A stretch of DNA of 64,000 bases from Owenia fusiformis (lineage: Eukaryota; Annelida; Polychaeta; Sabellida; Oweniidae), in contig CAIIXF020000009.1 in the NCBI GenBank assembly GCA_903813345.2, forward strand, positions 23,213,759 to 23,277,758, in the 5' to 3' direction. Positions 32,937 to 45,300 of the stretch are shown here, piece by piece. Under the pieces are notes generated by a model. The model saw only the letters and a list, made by a program, of their open reading frames with translations, had not been told where the DNA came from and searched no databases. Within the stretch, counting starts at the first letter, position 1. Every line of letters begins with the position of its first letter. The translations under genes and the position numbers were made by a program.

Positions 32937-34514
32937 GAAATGAAATTAATTATATATGTACTTATACCATGATTCAGTATATTTTGTAATACATTTTTAA
33001 TGCACTGGTGAATCAACGAATTAATGGCTTCCTGTAATAAAAAATAAAAAAAACCTGTAGACATATTCTAAAACCTTGTAACACATTGAAAATGCACTTT
33101 TATGAGCCTTCTGGCATTTTTGAAATCATTATGGAAGAGAATGGAACATTACTTATAGATCAGTTTGAACTCTAAAATACATTGTTTTATGGGACATTCA
33201 TTCAAAGTTAAACAACAATATCCGTAATTGTTTAACTATGGTCCACGCAGTTTACACAAATACACTTATCTTTTATCGAGGGAGCTTTATCATGCATTGG
33301 TTTTGTTGGGGTAGCTGGGTACTTTATATTCAGTTGAGAATCTGTTTGTACCAGTGATTTCATGGTTTGGGGGAAGGACATGTACAGATCATATATGTAG
33401 ATATTATCTCGATTTTTCTATTAATCTGTTCGTCAATGAGATTGTCCTTATGATTAGGGTAATTGAAAGATTTTGCATTTTTCTCGACATCTCTTGTTGT
33501 CAAAAGTTATTTGGTATTATGTCACCTCCAGATGTGGTCACATGTTGTTATAGTCTCAAACCTTATGTAGATGGTGTTCGGCAGTTGGTGTTCGGCGTCT
33601 GTAACACCGTTCAGCCGTCGGCGTATGTGATAAATGGCATGTGGTGACATTTGCATGGTTATACTAGCTGGCATCAGTGTATAATGAACCAATAATGATG
33701 ACATAGACAAAATAATAACGCATCAGTTATAATGAACCAAATATCATATCAAGATTGGGCACGTTTTGTTCGTCCCTTGTGATCATTGTTTCTTGTTGGT
33801 TCTTCAGATAAACTTATAAATAGATTTCTTTCCATTAATTCTGGTTTTGAATTAATGCTTGAGGTTGTGTGTTACACAATGAGACATGTTCGTTTGTATT
33901 CTGTGTGTATGGCGACACATTGGACTAACTGGTGAATGCACTTTCTCAAAGAAATGTTATCATTTCGAATAAGACTTAACCTTTTAAAATTTGGTAACTT
34001 AAGAACCTAAAGCTGAATTTAGAAAACTCAGTTGACATTGAAATTGACTGAATAAAAGGCATACGTATGGTTAATAGGTTATGTAACATATGGATGGTTA
34101 AACTGAAGCTTAAATAATTTATATTTTTCAAATAAAAGACCACTTAGTTGGAACAGATAGTTATATAGTCCGTCCTTCAGATAATAGAATGAGTATAGTA
34201 GTGCTATATATTGGTACTGTACATGTATTTTTTGTATTCTTTCTACACGAGGACTCTTCATGAAGGATGAAGTGAGTAAACTTTGCTTAAGGACTTTGGG
34301 TAATCCTTTACTCCCAAGCAACAAATGAATAGAAAGCAAATAAAGTTAATCCAAATAGTAGGTTAAAACAGTTTGGAACAGTGGCTAGTGCCCATATCTG
34401 CCCCTTTAGGATCAAATATATAGGAGCAATTAATGTGAGAATAAAATTAATCAAGGAAATGTAAATGTGTAGCAGACTGTAAATAACGGTTATATTATAT
34501 TAATATATACTCAT
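32937..34514. other. Intergenic region between zinc-finger and VIT-vWA genes
   Basis: AT-rich, no gene seen. Contains the reverse AAGGCATTAACATGAC element at 33517-33665 and, just before 34515, a TATATTATATTAATATATA stretch that could serve as a TATA region for the next gene. Confidence 0.4.
33517..33665 (-). mobile_element. AAGGCATTAACATGAC element, compact reverse copy
   Basis: TTATGTCACCTCCAGATGTGG at one side, TTCGGCGTCTGTAACACCGTT in the middle (inverse of the right-end module near 7835) and TGTGGTGACATTTGCATGGTTA at the other (inverse of the left end). Diverged, no minisatellite. Confidence 0.5.
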
Positions 34515-36521
34515 ATGTATTTCTTAAAAAAGAACGACATGTTCGCGCTGGTGGCGATAGCGATATTACTAATAACATTGCAAACAGTCGATGGGTACAG
34601 CGATACACGGACTTATTATGTGGTGTCACAGATCCAAGCTCGCCTGGCAAAGACAACAATTGAAAGTGAGATAAAGAACACTGGTGAGCAGGAAAACGAG
34701 ATACGTTTTACTGTACAAATTCCAGAAGAAGCTATCATCACCAACTACACTATTCTGAACGGCGGGACTTTAACTGTTCCCAGCGTCCTGTCCAGAGCAG
34801 CTGCAGAGGCTTTGTACAACAGCTCGGCTTCAAGCGTTCAAGCGACAACATCTGTAAGCCAAACAGCAGAAACGGGGAACCAGCTTTTCTCACTCGCTGT
34901 AGTTGTCGCAAACGAAAGTTCAGCCACATTTACCTTGTCTTACCAGCAACAGTTAAGATACACTGATAGGAGCTACAGTGTTGACTACAGCATTCGACCT
35001 GACGATCCAGTTGAAGATCTAACCATTGATGTTTATGTGTACGAACCAGAGGGGATCACAAGCATCAATGCAACAGCGCCAGCGTTGAAGTATTCTACCA
35101 ATAATAGGCTAACCACCACAACCATCGAGTGCGAAAACGTAACACATCTCCATTACAACTCAAGTGGTTCAAATCAAGGAAATAACGGGTATGAAGGAGA
35201 CTTTGGAGTATCATATGAAATCAACCATGAAAAGGCCCCGGGAGGTGTGATTTTTGCACAAGATGGCTACTTCGTTCATCTATACTCGAGTATACAAAAC
35301 CTTGGAGCTATAAACAAAAATGTCCTCTTTATCCTTGACATCAGCGCATCCATGGCCTCTTCATACAACGGCGTGAGTAGAATGCAAAACGCCCGTGAAG
35401 CGATGATTGCCATTTTAGACGTGCTTCGGGAAGGCGATAACTTTGACATCATTTTGTTTGACCACTTGATTGAGCATTGGCAGGGCCAGTTGGTACAAGT
35501 GAACACCAGCAACATTCAAGCGGGCAAAGATTACATTAATACAACCGCACATGCCCGGGGAAATACAAACATTAACGATGCACTTATCACAGGCATTGAT
35601 ATTATGAACGCTATCAACGGAACGGAGGCCGATAAGGTTCCAATCATTGTATTCATAACTGACGGCAATCCATCATCTGGAGAAAAAAATAAAGATACCA
35701 TAAGAAGCAATGTGCGCACAAAAGCTGCTGGTGGTCTTTCTATTTACTCGATTGCGATTGGTTCAGGAATTGACAGCGAATTCTTGGATGCCTTATCCTT
35801 AGAGAACAAGGGAACTGCCCTGGTGATATCAAGTGGCGCTGACATAAGTTCTCAACTTCAGAGCTTCTTCGACACTATCAATTCCCCACTCTTGTCTAAC
35901 ATCCAGTTCAACTATACTCTCGATGTGAATGAAACTACAAATAAAGCTTTCGCGATTCAGTTTGAAGACACGGAAATGGTGGTTGCAGGTAAATACACCA
36001 ATGAACCGATCTCCGCAAGCGTGAATGGATTTGATGGATCCAGTACAATAGAACGCGCAGCAATTGAAATCACAAGTAATTCAACAGCTAATTGTGCTGA
36101 CCTACCAGCTACCGTTACATTCCCGATCTCGAATCTGCCCGAGACACTCTGGTCTCAGATGGAAGTCCTTCAGTTGCTAAATGAGGCGCTGATAGAAACA
36201 AACGCGACACAGAAAGCAATCTTAGAGGAAAGAGCGTTGACTGTTGCTCTGAAGTATAACATGGTGACAGCCGTAACATCAGCCATCGTGACTGATAATC
36301 CGGGGATGCCTAACTACGAGTTTGATGGTGGAACTATCCGAACAACAGTCGCCCCCACGTCTCAGGCAACCAACGGAGGTGACACAAACGAAACTGTGGC
36401 GGGGATAACAACAACTTTTCCAAACTGGGGAATTCGAAATTCAGCGTCATCAATTTCAACAGAAAAGTTACTTTTTATAGTTTCACTGTTCTTGATGAGA
36501 GTCTACATTTTGTTGTTGTAA
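34515..36521 (+). CDS. Intronless VIT + vWA protein, inter-alpha-trypsin inhibitor heavy chain-like, 668 aa
   Basis: A single open frame from ATG 34515 (alternative Met at codon 9). Residues 9-27 (MFALVAIAILLITLQTVDG) form a signal peptide. Residues about 30-160 fit a VIT domain (NEIRFTVQIPEEAIITNYTI, ALYNSSAS, LSYQQQLRY). Residues 269-450 fit a vWA domain with MIDAS D275-I-S277-A-S279, ITDGN near 383 and SIYSIAIG. A weaker beta-rich region follows, then LLNEALIETNATQKAILEER and YNMVTAVTSAIVT, typical of ITIH-family C-terminal parts. A Thr/Ser-rich linker ends in the hydrophobic tail LLFIVSLFLMRVYILLL with no following charges, suggesting a GPI anchor. Many N-glycosylation sequons. ITIH proteins bind hyaluronan and matrix; here a cell-surface adhesion role is inferred. 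The ITIH DPHFII cross-linking site is not visible. Known ITIH genes have many introns, so this copy is unusual. Confidence 0.9.
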   Translation: MYFLKKNDMFALVAIAILLITLQTVDGYSDTRTYYVVSQIQARLAKTTIESEIKNTGEQENEIRFTVQIPEEAIITNYTILNGGTLTVPSVLSRAAAEALYNSSASSVQATTSVSQTAETGNQLFSLAVVVANESSATFTLSYQQQLRYTDRSYSVDYSIRPDDPVEDLTIDVYVYEPEGITSINATAPALKYSTNNRLTTTTIECENVTHLHYNSSGSNQGNNGYEGDFGVSYEINHEKAPGGVIFAQDGYFVHLYSSIQNLGAINKNVLFILDISASMASSYNGVSRMQNAREAMIAILDVLREGDNFDIILFDHLIEHWQGQLVQVNTSNIQAGKDYINTTAHARGNTNINDALITGIDIMNAINGTEADKVPIIVFITDGNPSSGEKNKDTIRSNVRTKAAGGLSIYSIAIGSGIDSEFLDALSLENKGTALVISSGADISSQLQSFFDTINSPLLSNIQFNYTLDVNETTNKAFAIQFEDTEMVVAGKYTNEPISASVNGFDGSSTIERAAIEITSNSTANCADLPATVTFPISNLPETLWSQMEVLQLLNEALIETNATQKAILEERALTVALKYNMVTAVTSAIVTDNPGMPNYEFDGGTIRTTVAPTSQATNGGDTNETVAGITTTFPNWGIRNSASSISTEKLLFIVSLFLMRVYILLL

Positions 36522-36628
36522 AAATTGATTGAAATCATGCTTGAAAAAGTCAGAAACATGTTGACACATCGCCATGACATTGTTGGATATTGAAATATAT
36601 ATAATATATATATAATCGCAAAGCCTAA

Positions 36629-36634
36629 AATAAA
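36629..36634 (+). promoter_or_regulatory. Poly(A) signal AATAAA of the VIT-vWA gene
   Basis: AATAAA about 110 bases after the stop at 36519-36521, after an AT-rich TATATA tract. Confidence 0.5.
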
Positions 36635-36826
36635 GCCACGGGCGCCAATGACCGTTCCCAAACATGTCAATAAGGACTTGACATTTGGAAATATCCAGCA
36701 CGGCTACGTGTGTGTTGGGATGACGTCACCATGACATGCAGTCTAGTATGATAAGGGGTTGTTCATGGACATCAACTGTACTTTTATCGTGTACAAATAC
36801 ACAAACACAGTGTGCAACCGTACCTC

Positions 36827-37363
36827 TATCATCACACCGGAATAGCCTGACTACGGCAAAGTCAGATACTGCTGTCACAAATGGCGGACATAACCGTCGC
36901 TTCAACTGTTTAATCACTTGGTCCTTATTTCATGGGATTTTATCGTCGCTAATTCTGTGTATGCATTAAGTTCTTGTGATAATGTATCATGTGAAATCCC
37001 ATTTTCGATCAAATTGGGTCGTGAATCGCTACAATATAGCGTCTTCGATATCGTCAATGACAACGGAATCTGAATTTGAGTAATTTAGAAAGACAACGGC
37101 ATATGGTAATTACAGTGTCCGTTGTCCCCTATCTCATTTTGATCGGTTATATTAACGATTTTATTTCGATGGTAAAACATTATTAACTGTACAATGAGTA
37201 TTTAAGACACTTGGATTGATCGTTGTTCCAAAGGAATTTAGTCTTTTTAGTCGCTCTATTAAACCTACAGTTCATGAAAATCTCATTGAAGCGACGGTTA
37301 TTCCCGCAATTTGTGGCAACGGCATCTAACTTTACCGTTATCAGGCTATTCCGGGGTGATCAT
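36827..37363. mobile_element. Foldback element with about 80-bp inverted arms downstream of the VIT-vWA gene
   Basis: CCGGAATAGCCTGACTACGG...CATAACCGTCGCTTCAA (36827-36906) is inverted at 37284-37363 (TTGAAGCGACGGTTATTCCC...TTACCGTTATCAGGCTATTC, then CGG) with moderate divergence. The centre of about 380 bp has no ORF, and no target duplication was recognised. Confidence 0.65.
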
Positions 37364-38650
37364 GAGATACTCAAGATTATAAAACACGGTGTAAACCTAC
37401 ACAATGTACCATTATTACATTAATTTGGCATGCCATCGTCATGTTTATAGTACAATGTGTTAATTGGAAAATCATTATCACTTTACTTCATAAATGGATA
37501 GTTTCTTGTAAGAACATCCGGTTTTCGACAAATCGTTATAAGCTTATTACATGAAATTCTAGGGTCTTATGGAATGGGATAATCTTAAGTGTTGGTGCAT
37601 TGGGTTGATTTTTACTGGCCATGGGATTGAGTTGACTTGGGGATGAGTTTTACTGGGTTGAGGAGTTGATCACTTACTGTTGAGTTGAGTTGGGGTTGAG
37701 ATAATGACATGTCACCGTATACACCACGGAGCGTTGTACGAAAATGGTATACCTTACTTTCTCCACATTATTTGTATATCACTGTCATGCATTCATGTTA
37801 TGGGCCAATTTACGATAATTGATATTTCAAAAAAGACAAAATTCGAAAATTAAAATATTCATATAACGATGGATTTTTCTTTAATTGTAGAGGAAACACA
37901 TTATATCTTATAAATTCGTAAGCGGTATCATTGGAACTACACTGTAGGTACAACACGAGGGTGATGACATTTGACCAAACTGATGTTTTCATCATTTCAG
38001 ACAGATCTGGTCTAGATATTTTTTATATGTAAATGTCTGTAACAACATCCTAGACAGTGAACTTGACCGTGAATGTTTTAGTTCAAACTACACAAACTAT
38101 CAATGTAGTATATGGTATAATGCTCGGTTACGGTAAGGTACAACACATAGAATGAGGTGATTTTGACATCCTGAAATATTGTAATTGTATTATCAAACGT
38201 TCGTTTCTACAACGTTTTTGTGAAGCAATGAAATTCCATTTTCTATTTATAAAATAAAAACCTAAAACTGTACGAGCAAAATAAAATGTGTCTAAGCTAG
38301 ACGATAGAGTCTTAGTTTTCTAAAGTCTTAGTTTTCGTAAAGAAATCGATGCGCATTCCACCAGATCTAGAATTATCTTTTTAGATTTTTTTTAGAATTG
38401 GTTCCACTATTCTGGTCATTTTAGTTAGTAGGTGAAATATGTTACAGAGCAAACCTAGAATCTAACTAATATAGGGAAGAATAGGGTTTTTTAAACAGGA
38501 GACTAAGTTTGGTTTTCGTACGATTGTACGTCTAATCTAAAAGAGCTTTTTCGAAATGATCATCATGATTTTAAGTTACTGGGGTAATTTCTTTTTCCAA
38601 ATAACACGCACGCACATTTTGGTCTTAAGTCTTTCTTTATATTACTCAAG

Positions 38651-39850
38651 CCCTTAGCCAGGCTGTGTGTGTGTGGGGGGATGGGGGCTCGTGCGATCTT
38701 GAACTATATTCTTTCTACTTGACCTTCAAGATTTGACATTCGGTGACCTTTTCAAGGTCAAAAAGATCTTTTTAACTTGCTTCAAAGGAGAAGTTAGCGC
38801 AACAGATTCTGGACAGTCATATGTTGGATTTTGGCCATTTACTGAGGATTTAAGCGATTGCGTATGTTAGGCCAATGCATTACCTACATATACAGGAAAG
38901 TCACTTCTAGAGATGATAAAATAATTTCGACTTTCAGACAGGGAAGATGCAAACAACCCACCCACATGTTTTTCTGAAATATTTTCCTAATTTTCGACCC
39001 CTTCCATCGCTGCTTTTTTAATTTTTCTTGCATCAATATGTTACGTTTTGACACATAGTTATCCACTTTAAAGGAATAAGTGATTCCTTCAGGGGTTTTA
39101 AAGATACCCATTATGGGTGACCAAACTTAGCTGAAAGCAATGATTTTTCCCTATGGGATAATAACATGGGAAATAAATATTGTTTTCCACTTTATCTAAA
39201 AGGAATCATTTATTCCTTTTAAGGGATTAACTGTGTGTCAAAACGCAGCATATTGATGAAAGAAAAATTAAAAAAGCAGGGATGGAAGGGGTTGAAAATC
39301 AGGAAAACATTTCAGAAAAAACATGTGGGTGGGTTGTTTGCATCTACCCTGTCTCAAAGTCGAAATTATTTTATCATCTCTAGAAATGATTTTCCTGGAG
39401 GTAATGCATTCGCCTAACATATGCACCTGTTTAATTCTCAAGGAAATGGCCAAAATCAAACATATGACTGTCCAAAATCTATTGCGCTTATTTCCCTCCT
39501 CCTTTTCCAATTCTTTTTTCCAAATCATCTACAAGTTCTCAGAAGTTCAAATCTGATTTTATATTTGAGATTTCACCTTCAATGGGCTTGTCAGGGTAAA
39601 AAAGGTCTTTTTTCAACTTGCTTCAAATTGACTACTTTTTATTTTTAAAATCATCTACAGGTTCTCGGAAATTCAAATCTGACTTAAGATTGGTGGTGAC
39701 AACTTGTCATGTTAATGCCTTGTTTTCGTCTCCCACCCTCTGAATTTTCAGGATCGCCCAAGGTATTTCTTTAGCATGGAAAAGGTTAATGTGTGGGCAG
39801 GGGGATGGGTTCGCCCCCCCCCCTTTACTAAAAGCTGGCTACGGGCATGT
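38651..39850 (-). mobile_element. Nested element: GTAGCC ends, AAGGCATTAACATGAC element, foldback insert
   Basis: The outer ends are CAAGCCCTTAGCCAGG (38651) and GCTGGCTACGGGCATG (39850). Inside, in reverse orientation, are minisatellite units (GACCTTTTCAAGGTCAAAAA at 38741; AACTTGCTTCAA at 38775 and 39619) and the element's left end TTGTCATGTTAATGCCTTG near 39705. The array is split by the foldback at 38795-39490. Same nesting order as 5617-7947, so the ends and core may be one family. Confidence 0.6.
38795..39490. mobile_element. Foldback of the GACAGTCATATGTTGGATT family with unique centre
   Basis: The left arm from AACAGATTCTGGACAGTCAT through ACTTCTAGAGATGATAAAAT, CAAACAACCCACCCACATGT and TTTTGACACATAGTTA is inverted on the right up to CATATGACTGTCCAAAATCT near 39480. 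The arms are about 290 bp and the centre holds TCCCTATGGGA. It is a longer relative of the palindrome at 24864-25094. Confidence 0.8.
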
Positions 39851-42382
39851 TGCTCATATTGCATGTGAAGTATTAAAGATTGCATTGGATGCAATCATTT
39901 TCATTGGAATCGATATAAAAGTATTCTGGAATGACTAAGATTTGCAAGCAACATTTATCATTTCATATATGAATGACTTATTCTTTGCTGTAATTTAAAT
40001 ATAATCATAAAAATATGAATACAACTAAATTTTGATTGTACGTTTATATTTCACATGATTTTGAAGTCATTTTGTACCCTCCAACACATGCTAAATAAAG
40101 TTTTACAAAGACAATTCAAATTATTCAAAAATCAGATAATGATGATCTTAACACTTTTACTAAGTAATTTCATTGCTCAAAATAATAATTTAAAAATATT
40201 TTTTCACAAACATGATATTTTAATGTTTGGAGGATACAAAATATTGGACAGCCTCATCTAGACAACTTGAATTCACGACAGAAATACCTACACTCAATCA
40301 TATATCTCCATTGTCTGCAATCGAAGATAATTCAAGATATGTCATCAAAATGTACCTTGTGGCAAAGCTTTCACCAAAATAATGCATCAATTGTGTATAT
40401 TAATATGGCCGATGTGTTGGAGGATACAAATATTTGACAAATCGTATACATATAGTAAAACATACTTAATTATGTGACATAACAAACATAACAAGACATA
40501 ACAAATATCCCGCTTTCAGGAGTTGGTAGAACATACATTTTATTAACATGCTCAAAAATATCATATATTTTTGATATTTTTTAAAAAGATAAGCAATATT
40601 CCAAACAGGTACCCTGTGGTAATGATTGCTTTAAGACTGGTCAACAGAAAATAACGCATTGCATGTCCATGAAATCAACATACATGTCGCAGTCTCTAGT
40701 ACAAAAACAGATTTTTAAAATATCAATTATCGTAAATTGTCCCTTATACAACTATGAGTCACTTTATAAGTAGTATATTTGATAACATTATTTTTTAACA
40801 ATTGTACTTTTGATAATTTTACAGGGTGTTTCAAAAAAGTATATAAACCCTTGCAACAAGCTATATCTCGATTTACTACCTGCATTAATGGGCTTATATT
40901 ATCACATGGAATTCGAAGGTCAAAAGTTTTTGTAGGTACATGTACTATAACAGTGTATAAAGAAGTTACGTGGCATCAACAGACATGCCTGATAACATAT
41001 GATGGCTAAATCAATGCTGGTGAACTGCTGCAACGCAAATGTTAAATGTATGTTACTGGTTGGAGTAAAGTATTGCTTAATAATTAATGTATGTGCATAC
41101 CAACTTAAGTTTTATTTGAAATAAATTCACAACTTTTCGAACAAAAAGTCCTTCAAAATCATATTTTTGAAATTAAATTGAAAAGTTTCACATACCACAA
41201 TTTGAAAACATTAATTGACAAGACAGCAATTAAACCCGAAGTGGTTTAAACTTCATATGGGAACTTTAAAGAACTGGTCGGTCCACTTAAAACTAACAGG
41301 AGTTAGTCTCACCCAAAATGGTGGACAAAATTCTTTAGATTAGCCTTCGATTTTAAAGTAAAATCTCCAAATATTTCGCCATGCAAACTTATAAGTTCTA
41401 ATTGTCGACAATTCAAAAGAAATGCACCTCATTTACGAAATCGGAGAAAAAGAAAATGTTCTCGCTAAGGATGACACAAACTCAAATTGCATTTTTGGCA
41501 GTGATATAACAAACTCAAGCGATGGATGAAACTAACAGCATGAGAAGGAATCTGACATTGTAATTCTCATCAATGGTAAAATCACCATCCAAAAACATAA
41601 ATTAAAATCCTTTCCCTTGTTTCAAATGATCCATTTGTTTCGAGGTCAATTTTCCAAATATTAAAGGTTCTTATTTATCTTATTTTTTATTCTCTATGAA
41701 TCAGACATGTTAAACATACCCACGGCAATAACGCAATACGATAAAAGAACTATGGTTATGCTCAATAATGAAAAAGAATATCCCGCTGGGTATTCTCAGC
41801 TGCTGCATTAATAGCAGGCTAATATACCGGATCCCCTTTCATTACATAACTCGGTCGCATCAGTGTAATAGTTGCAGGTGTCTCATTGCAGATCTAGAAA
41901 GTAGTCACGACTTTTTCTGCAACTACCCTGGATTCTACCTAATTGGTCATTCAACAGAACGTACGTACTGCGTAATAAACAATATTTTTTCTCATTGTCA
42001 GACAGATATATATCAGGTAACCCCGGCGCAATTCACTCGAAGATAAAATCTAAACCTGTCATAGAAGACAATTATTGGGATTCGCGGTATTCAGATTTCT
42101 GGATTAATAAAAATAGTTTAGACCTTTCGAAGCAGATAACGTAGTTAGGCGTATCGTGTTATTGCTGTCTCCCAGAACTGAAAACTGAGACCCCGAAGGA
42201 GACACAAATGTCACACGCCAGTATAATAGCTGTGAGGGGGAAATGACGGGGATGTTGGATAGACTGACTCTGACGCATTTAGCTACGTTACGAATTTAAA
42301 AATAACGTCTTTAGCATGTTTTTGCTGTCTGACAAACATTGATCGAGAAAGGATAGAAATTGCCGTGAAACAAACAAAAGTT

Positions 42383-45300
42383 ATGCCAGGACATGGGGAG
42401 CGATGTCAAATGATATCGTGTAATTTTACGGAGCTTGAACACCTCGGTCACTTCTACGACACGCCGTCCATAATATTACAGGCCGTAGCTCTAACATTGA
42501 TCATATTGTCGGCCTTCATGGCCAACGGTCTCATGTGTTTGGTGTTTTACAAGCGACCACATTTACTAAATGTCGCACATATATTTGTGCTAAATCTGGC
42601 CATTTGTAACTTAGGTAAGTTTGTCATTTTTCTCTGGTTAAATCACACACTACTTCAATGTACCTGTTTTGTTCGGGTTTTTACTTTTTAACATGAAGTC
42701 CTTTTTATGTTAATGTCACTTGAAGAAGAAATCAAAGACTTTCTAGTAAATTCAGTCAAAATTCACAAATAACCCAAACCATGGCATTTTGCATATGAAA
42801 GTGAAACGTCCGGGGCGAAACGTTCAGGGGCCCCCTGGGGGATGAAATGTCTAGGGTTGAATGTCTAAGAGGTAAAATATCCAGGGGGTGAAACGTTCGG
42901 GAGCCCCCTGAGGGATGAAATCTCTAGGGTTGAAATGTCTAATTATATAAGAGGTAAAGTATCCAGGGGGTGAAACGTCCGGGGGTGAAACGATCGGGAG
43001 CCCCCTGAGGGATGAAATATCTAGGGTTGAAATATCTAAGAGGTAAAATGTACAGGGGGTGAAACCTCTAAGGGGTGAAACTTCTAGGGGTAAGATGTCC
43101 AGGGGATGAAATATCTAGGGGGTGAAACGTCTAGGGGATGAAATGTCAAAGGGATGAACAGTCTAGGGGCAAGGGGTGAAACGTCTTGATACCTCGACGC
43201 TTAATTCTTTTATTCATTTTGACCTTTGAATTGAACTACAGATATGAAACAAATCTAACAATAAAATCGAGACTGTATAGCGCGAGACTTACTTTCATAA
43301 ATGTCTCTCGATATCGCAGGTCATTTGCTTCTAATTCTGACTATATTCAAACAATGCAAAGTGTCGAGAAGGGTAGCCATCTTCGTTCACTCGACTCCCG
43401 TCGGTCGTAGTGAAGACCGAGCGTGCGAAGAATAGCTGAGAATCGCAGCCTTTATACGTTGGCCGAGATTTCTTCTATATTCTAGTCCTTTATTACCATG
43501 ATAATGTTGAAGCATATTTCGAGATGATAAATCATTACCGAAGTAATTCTGAAAACCTTTTGTCATTTGCTTTTTGAACAACAGATAACATTTGCTTTGC
43601 TTGCAAAATCAACTAGGCCTATGTATTAGACAACAATACTGTAAGATGGACAATAATAATATATAATATTCAATTTAAAATTAGTGCACTACCACAAAGA
43701 GGATTGGCTCCTAGGGTTCCATCTCGATATTCTGCCATATATAGAGTCATGTTGTAATTACAAAATTCGAAATCAAACAGGCGCCATTTTTTCAGTCGCT
43801 TTCAGTCGCTAGTAGTTTCCTAACAAAAATTTCAAAACACACATGAAGTGATCAAAATGTTAGTTCAAATCTTTTGGATAGCCGATTATGAATTTATATA
43901 GTGATTCAGTCATAGGCCTAATGTCAGAAAATCTGGGACATTTTTTAAAGCCCCACCTAAACTATTAAATCAATTATCTTAATCAAATACTTTCAGATAT
44001 ATGCTTACAAGTATTTTCAGCCTTGCTTCTAGTAAAAATGGGAAAGGGCACAGAAGATAAACTCCTGTTAAGGCAATACAAAAATAGTACACTTTGTCCA
44101 GCCCATTATTTATAGTTTACTAGAAAAAATTATTAGAAAATAAATACCGACATTTTCAATGATGTCGTCGAGCCTTTTTGTCTCACCCTGTAAAATATTA
44201 CGAACTTAAAATATAAACCAAAAGTCTTAAAATGGTACATAACTTGTATTGGAATAGTATCTTGTACTAATAAGGATTAAGAATAGAATGTGATATCTTC
44301 TTTGAGCCTATGGGATGTCGAAGCATTCTCTTCAAATCGTCACAAAAATAGTTCACAAAAGCCATTCTATAGAAATCTAAAATTGAGATAGAGAAGGATG
44401 TAATTTATGGTAAACATTTTTTCTTATTAAGGTTAATGTGTCTCTCTCAATGCTTCTTTCTATGTTATTGAGTAGTTAATTGCCATTTGTCTTCCGGTAA
44501 GTGGTATTTGCGGCGAAAACTATGATTATCTTTACGCCCAATGTATCTGGTTTACTCTGTCTCAAATGTACAATTTCTTGTTATTGCTATCGAAAAAAGG
44601 ATAAAGGCAGAGTCAGAGAGATAAAGGGAGGAGAGTAAAATATTGCAAGGAACACATACTACATGTAGTACAATTGACCTCCCGATGTATCAAATATATA
44701 CTATGTCCCAAAAGGTTCATCATGCCTTATCAAATGGTGAAGTTTACTAAGATCCAGGGTGCAAAAATGTGCAAATTATTCCAATTATAATGTGTGGATA
44801 AAAATGAACACTTGATTGTAAAATCGTTAGATGTTACAAAGAATCATATTAGCCGAACATACGTTCTAAATGCGTTGAGGTTGTTCGCACTACTCCGAGT
44901 CAGTCTTAATAATACAATATAATACAATACAGGCCCGTAGCCAGGATTTGCCAAGGGGGGTTCAGTTTTCAAAAATTTCCAGGGGGGGGGTTCACATTTG
45001 ACAATTTTGGCCCAAATATAAATATGGCTAAAATCACTTGAGAAGTGCTCAAAATGGTGAAAAACTGCATGATTTTGAAAGAATTTTTGACCAGGGGGGG
45101 GGGGGTTCGCCCAAACCCTGCGAACACCCTGGCTACGGGCCTGCAATATAATACAATATAATACAAGTATAATACAATATAATACAAGTATAATGCCAGC
45201 TCGTTTAATTAAAAGTGTCAAATTTATGTAATTACATCGGTTATCACATAGGTGACAATAGCACGTTATATAAAGCATCAAATTAATCTTATACATGTCT

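Larger units (their letters stand above)
37364..42382. other. 5-kb gene-free interval between VIT-vWA gene and GPCR
   Basis: No gene recognised. It contains a GGGTTGA/GAGTTG-rich low-complexity stretch at 37600-37700, the nested element at 38651-39850, and at 40823 an isolated TACAGGGTGTTTCAAAAAAG mariner-type terminus without a partner. The rest is AT-rich. The 700 bases before 42383 presumably hold the GPCR promoter and 5' UTR; nothing specific is seen. Confidence 0.4.

Noticed and set aside
40823-41009. Mariner element with transposase
   Set aside because: Only one TACAGGGTGTTTCAAAAAAG end is visible and the following frame has no transposase motif (no DDE/D context).
44844-45296. 150-codon minus-strand frame
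   Set aside because: It runs through the GTAGCC MITE and the flanking AATAC microsatellite.
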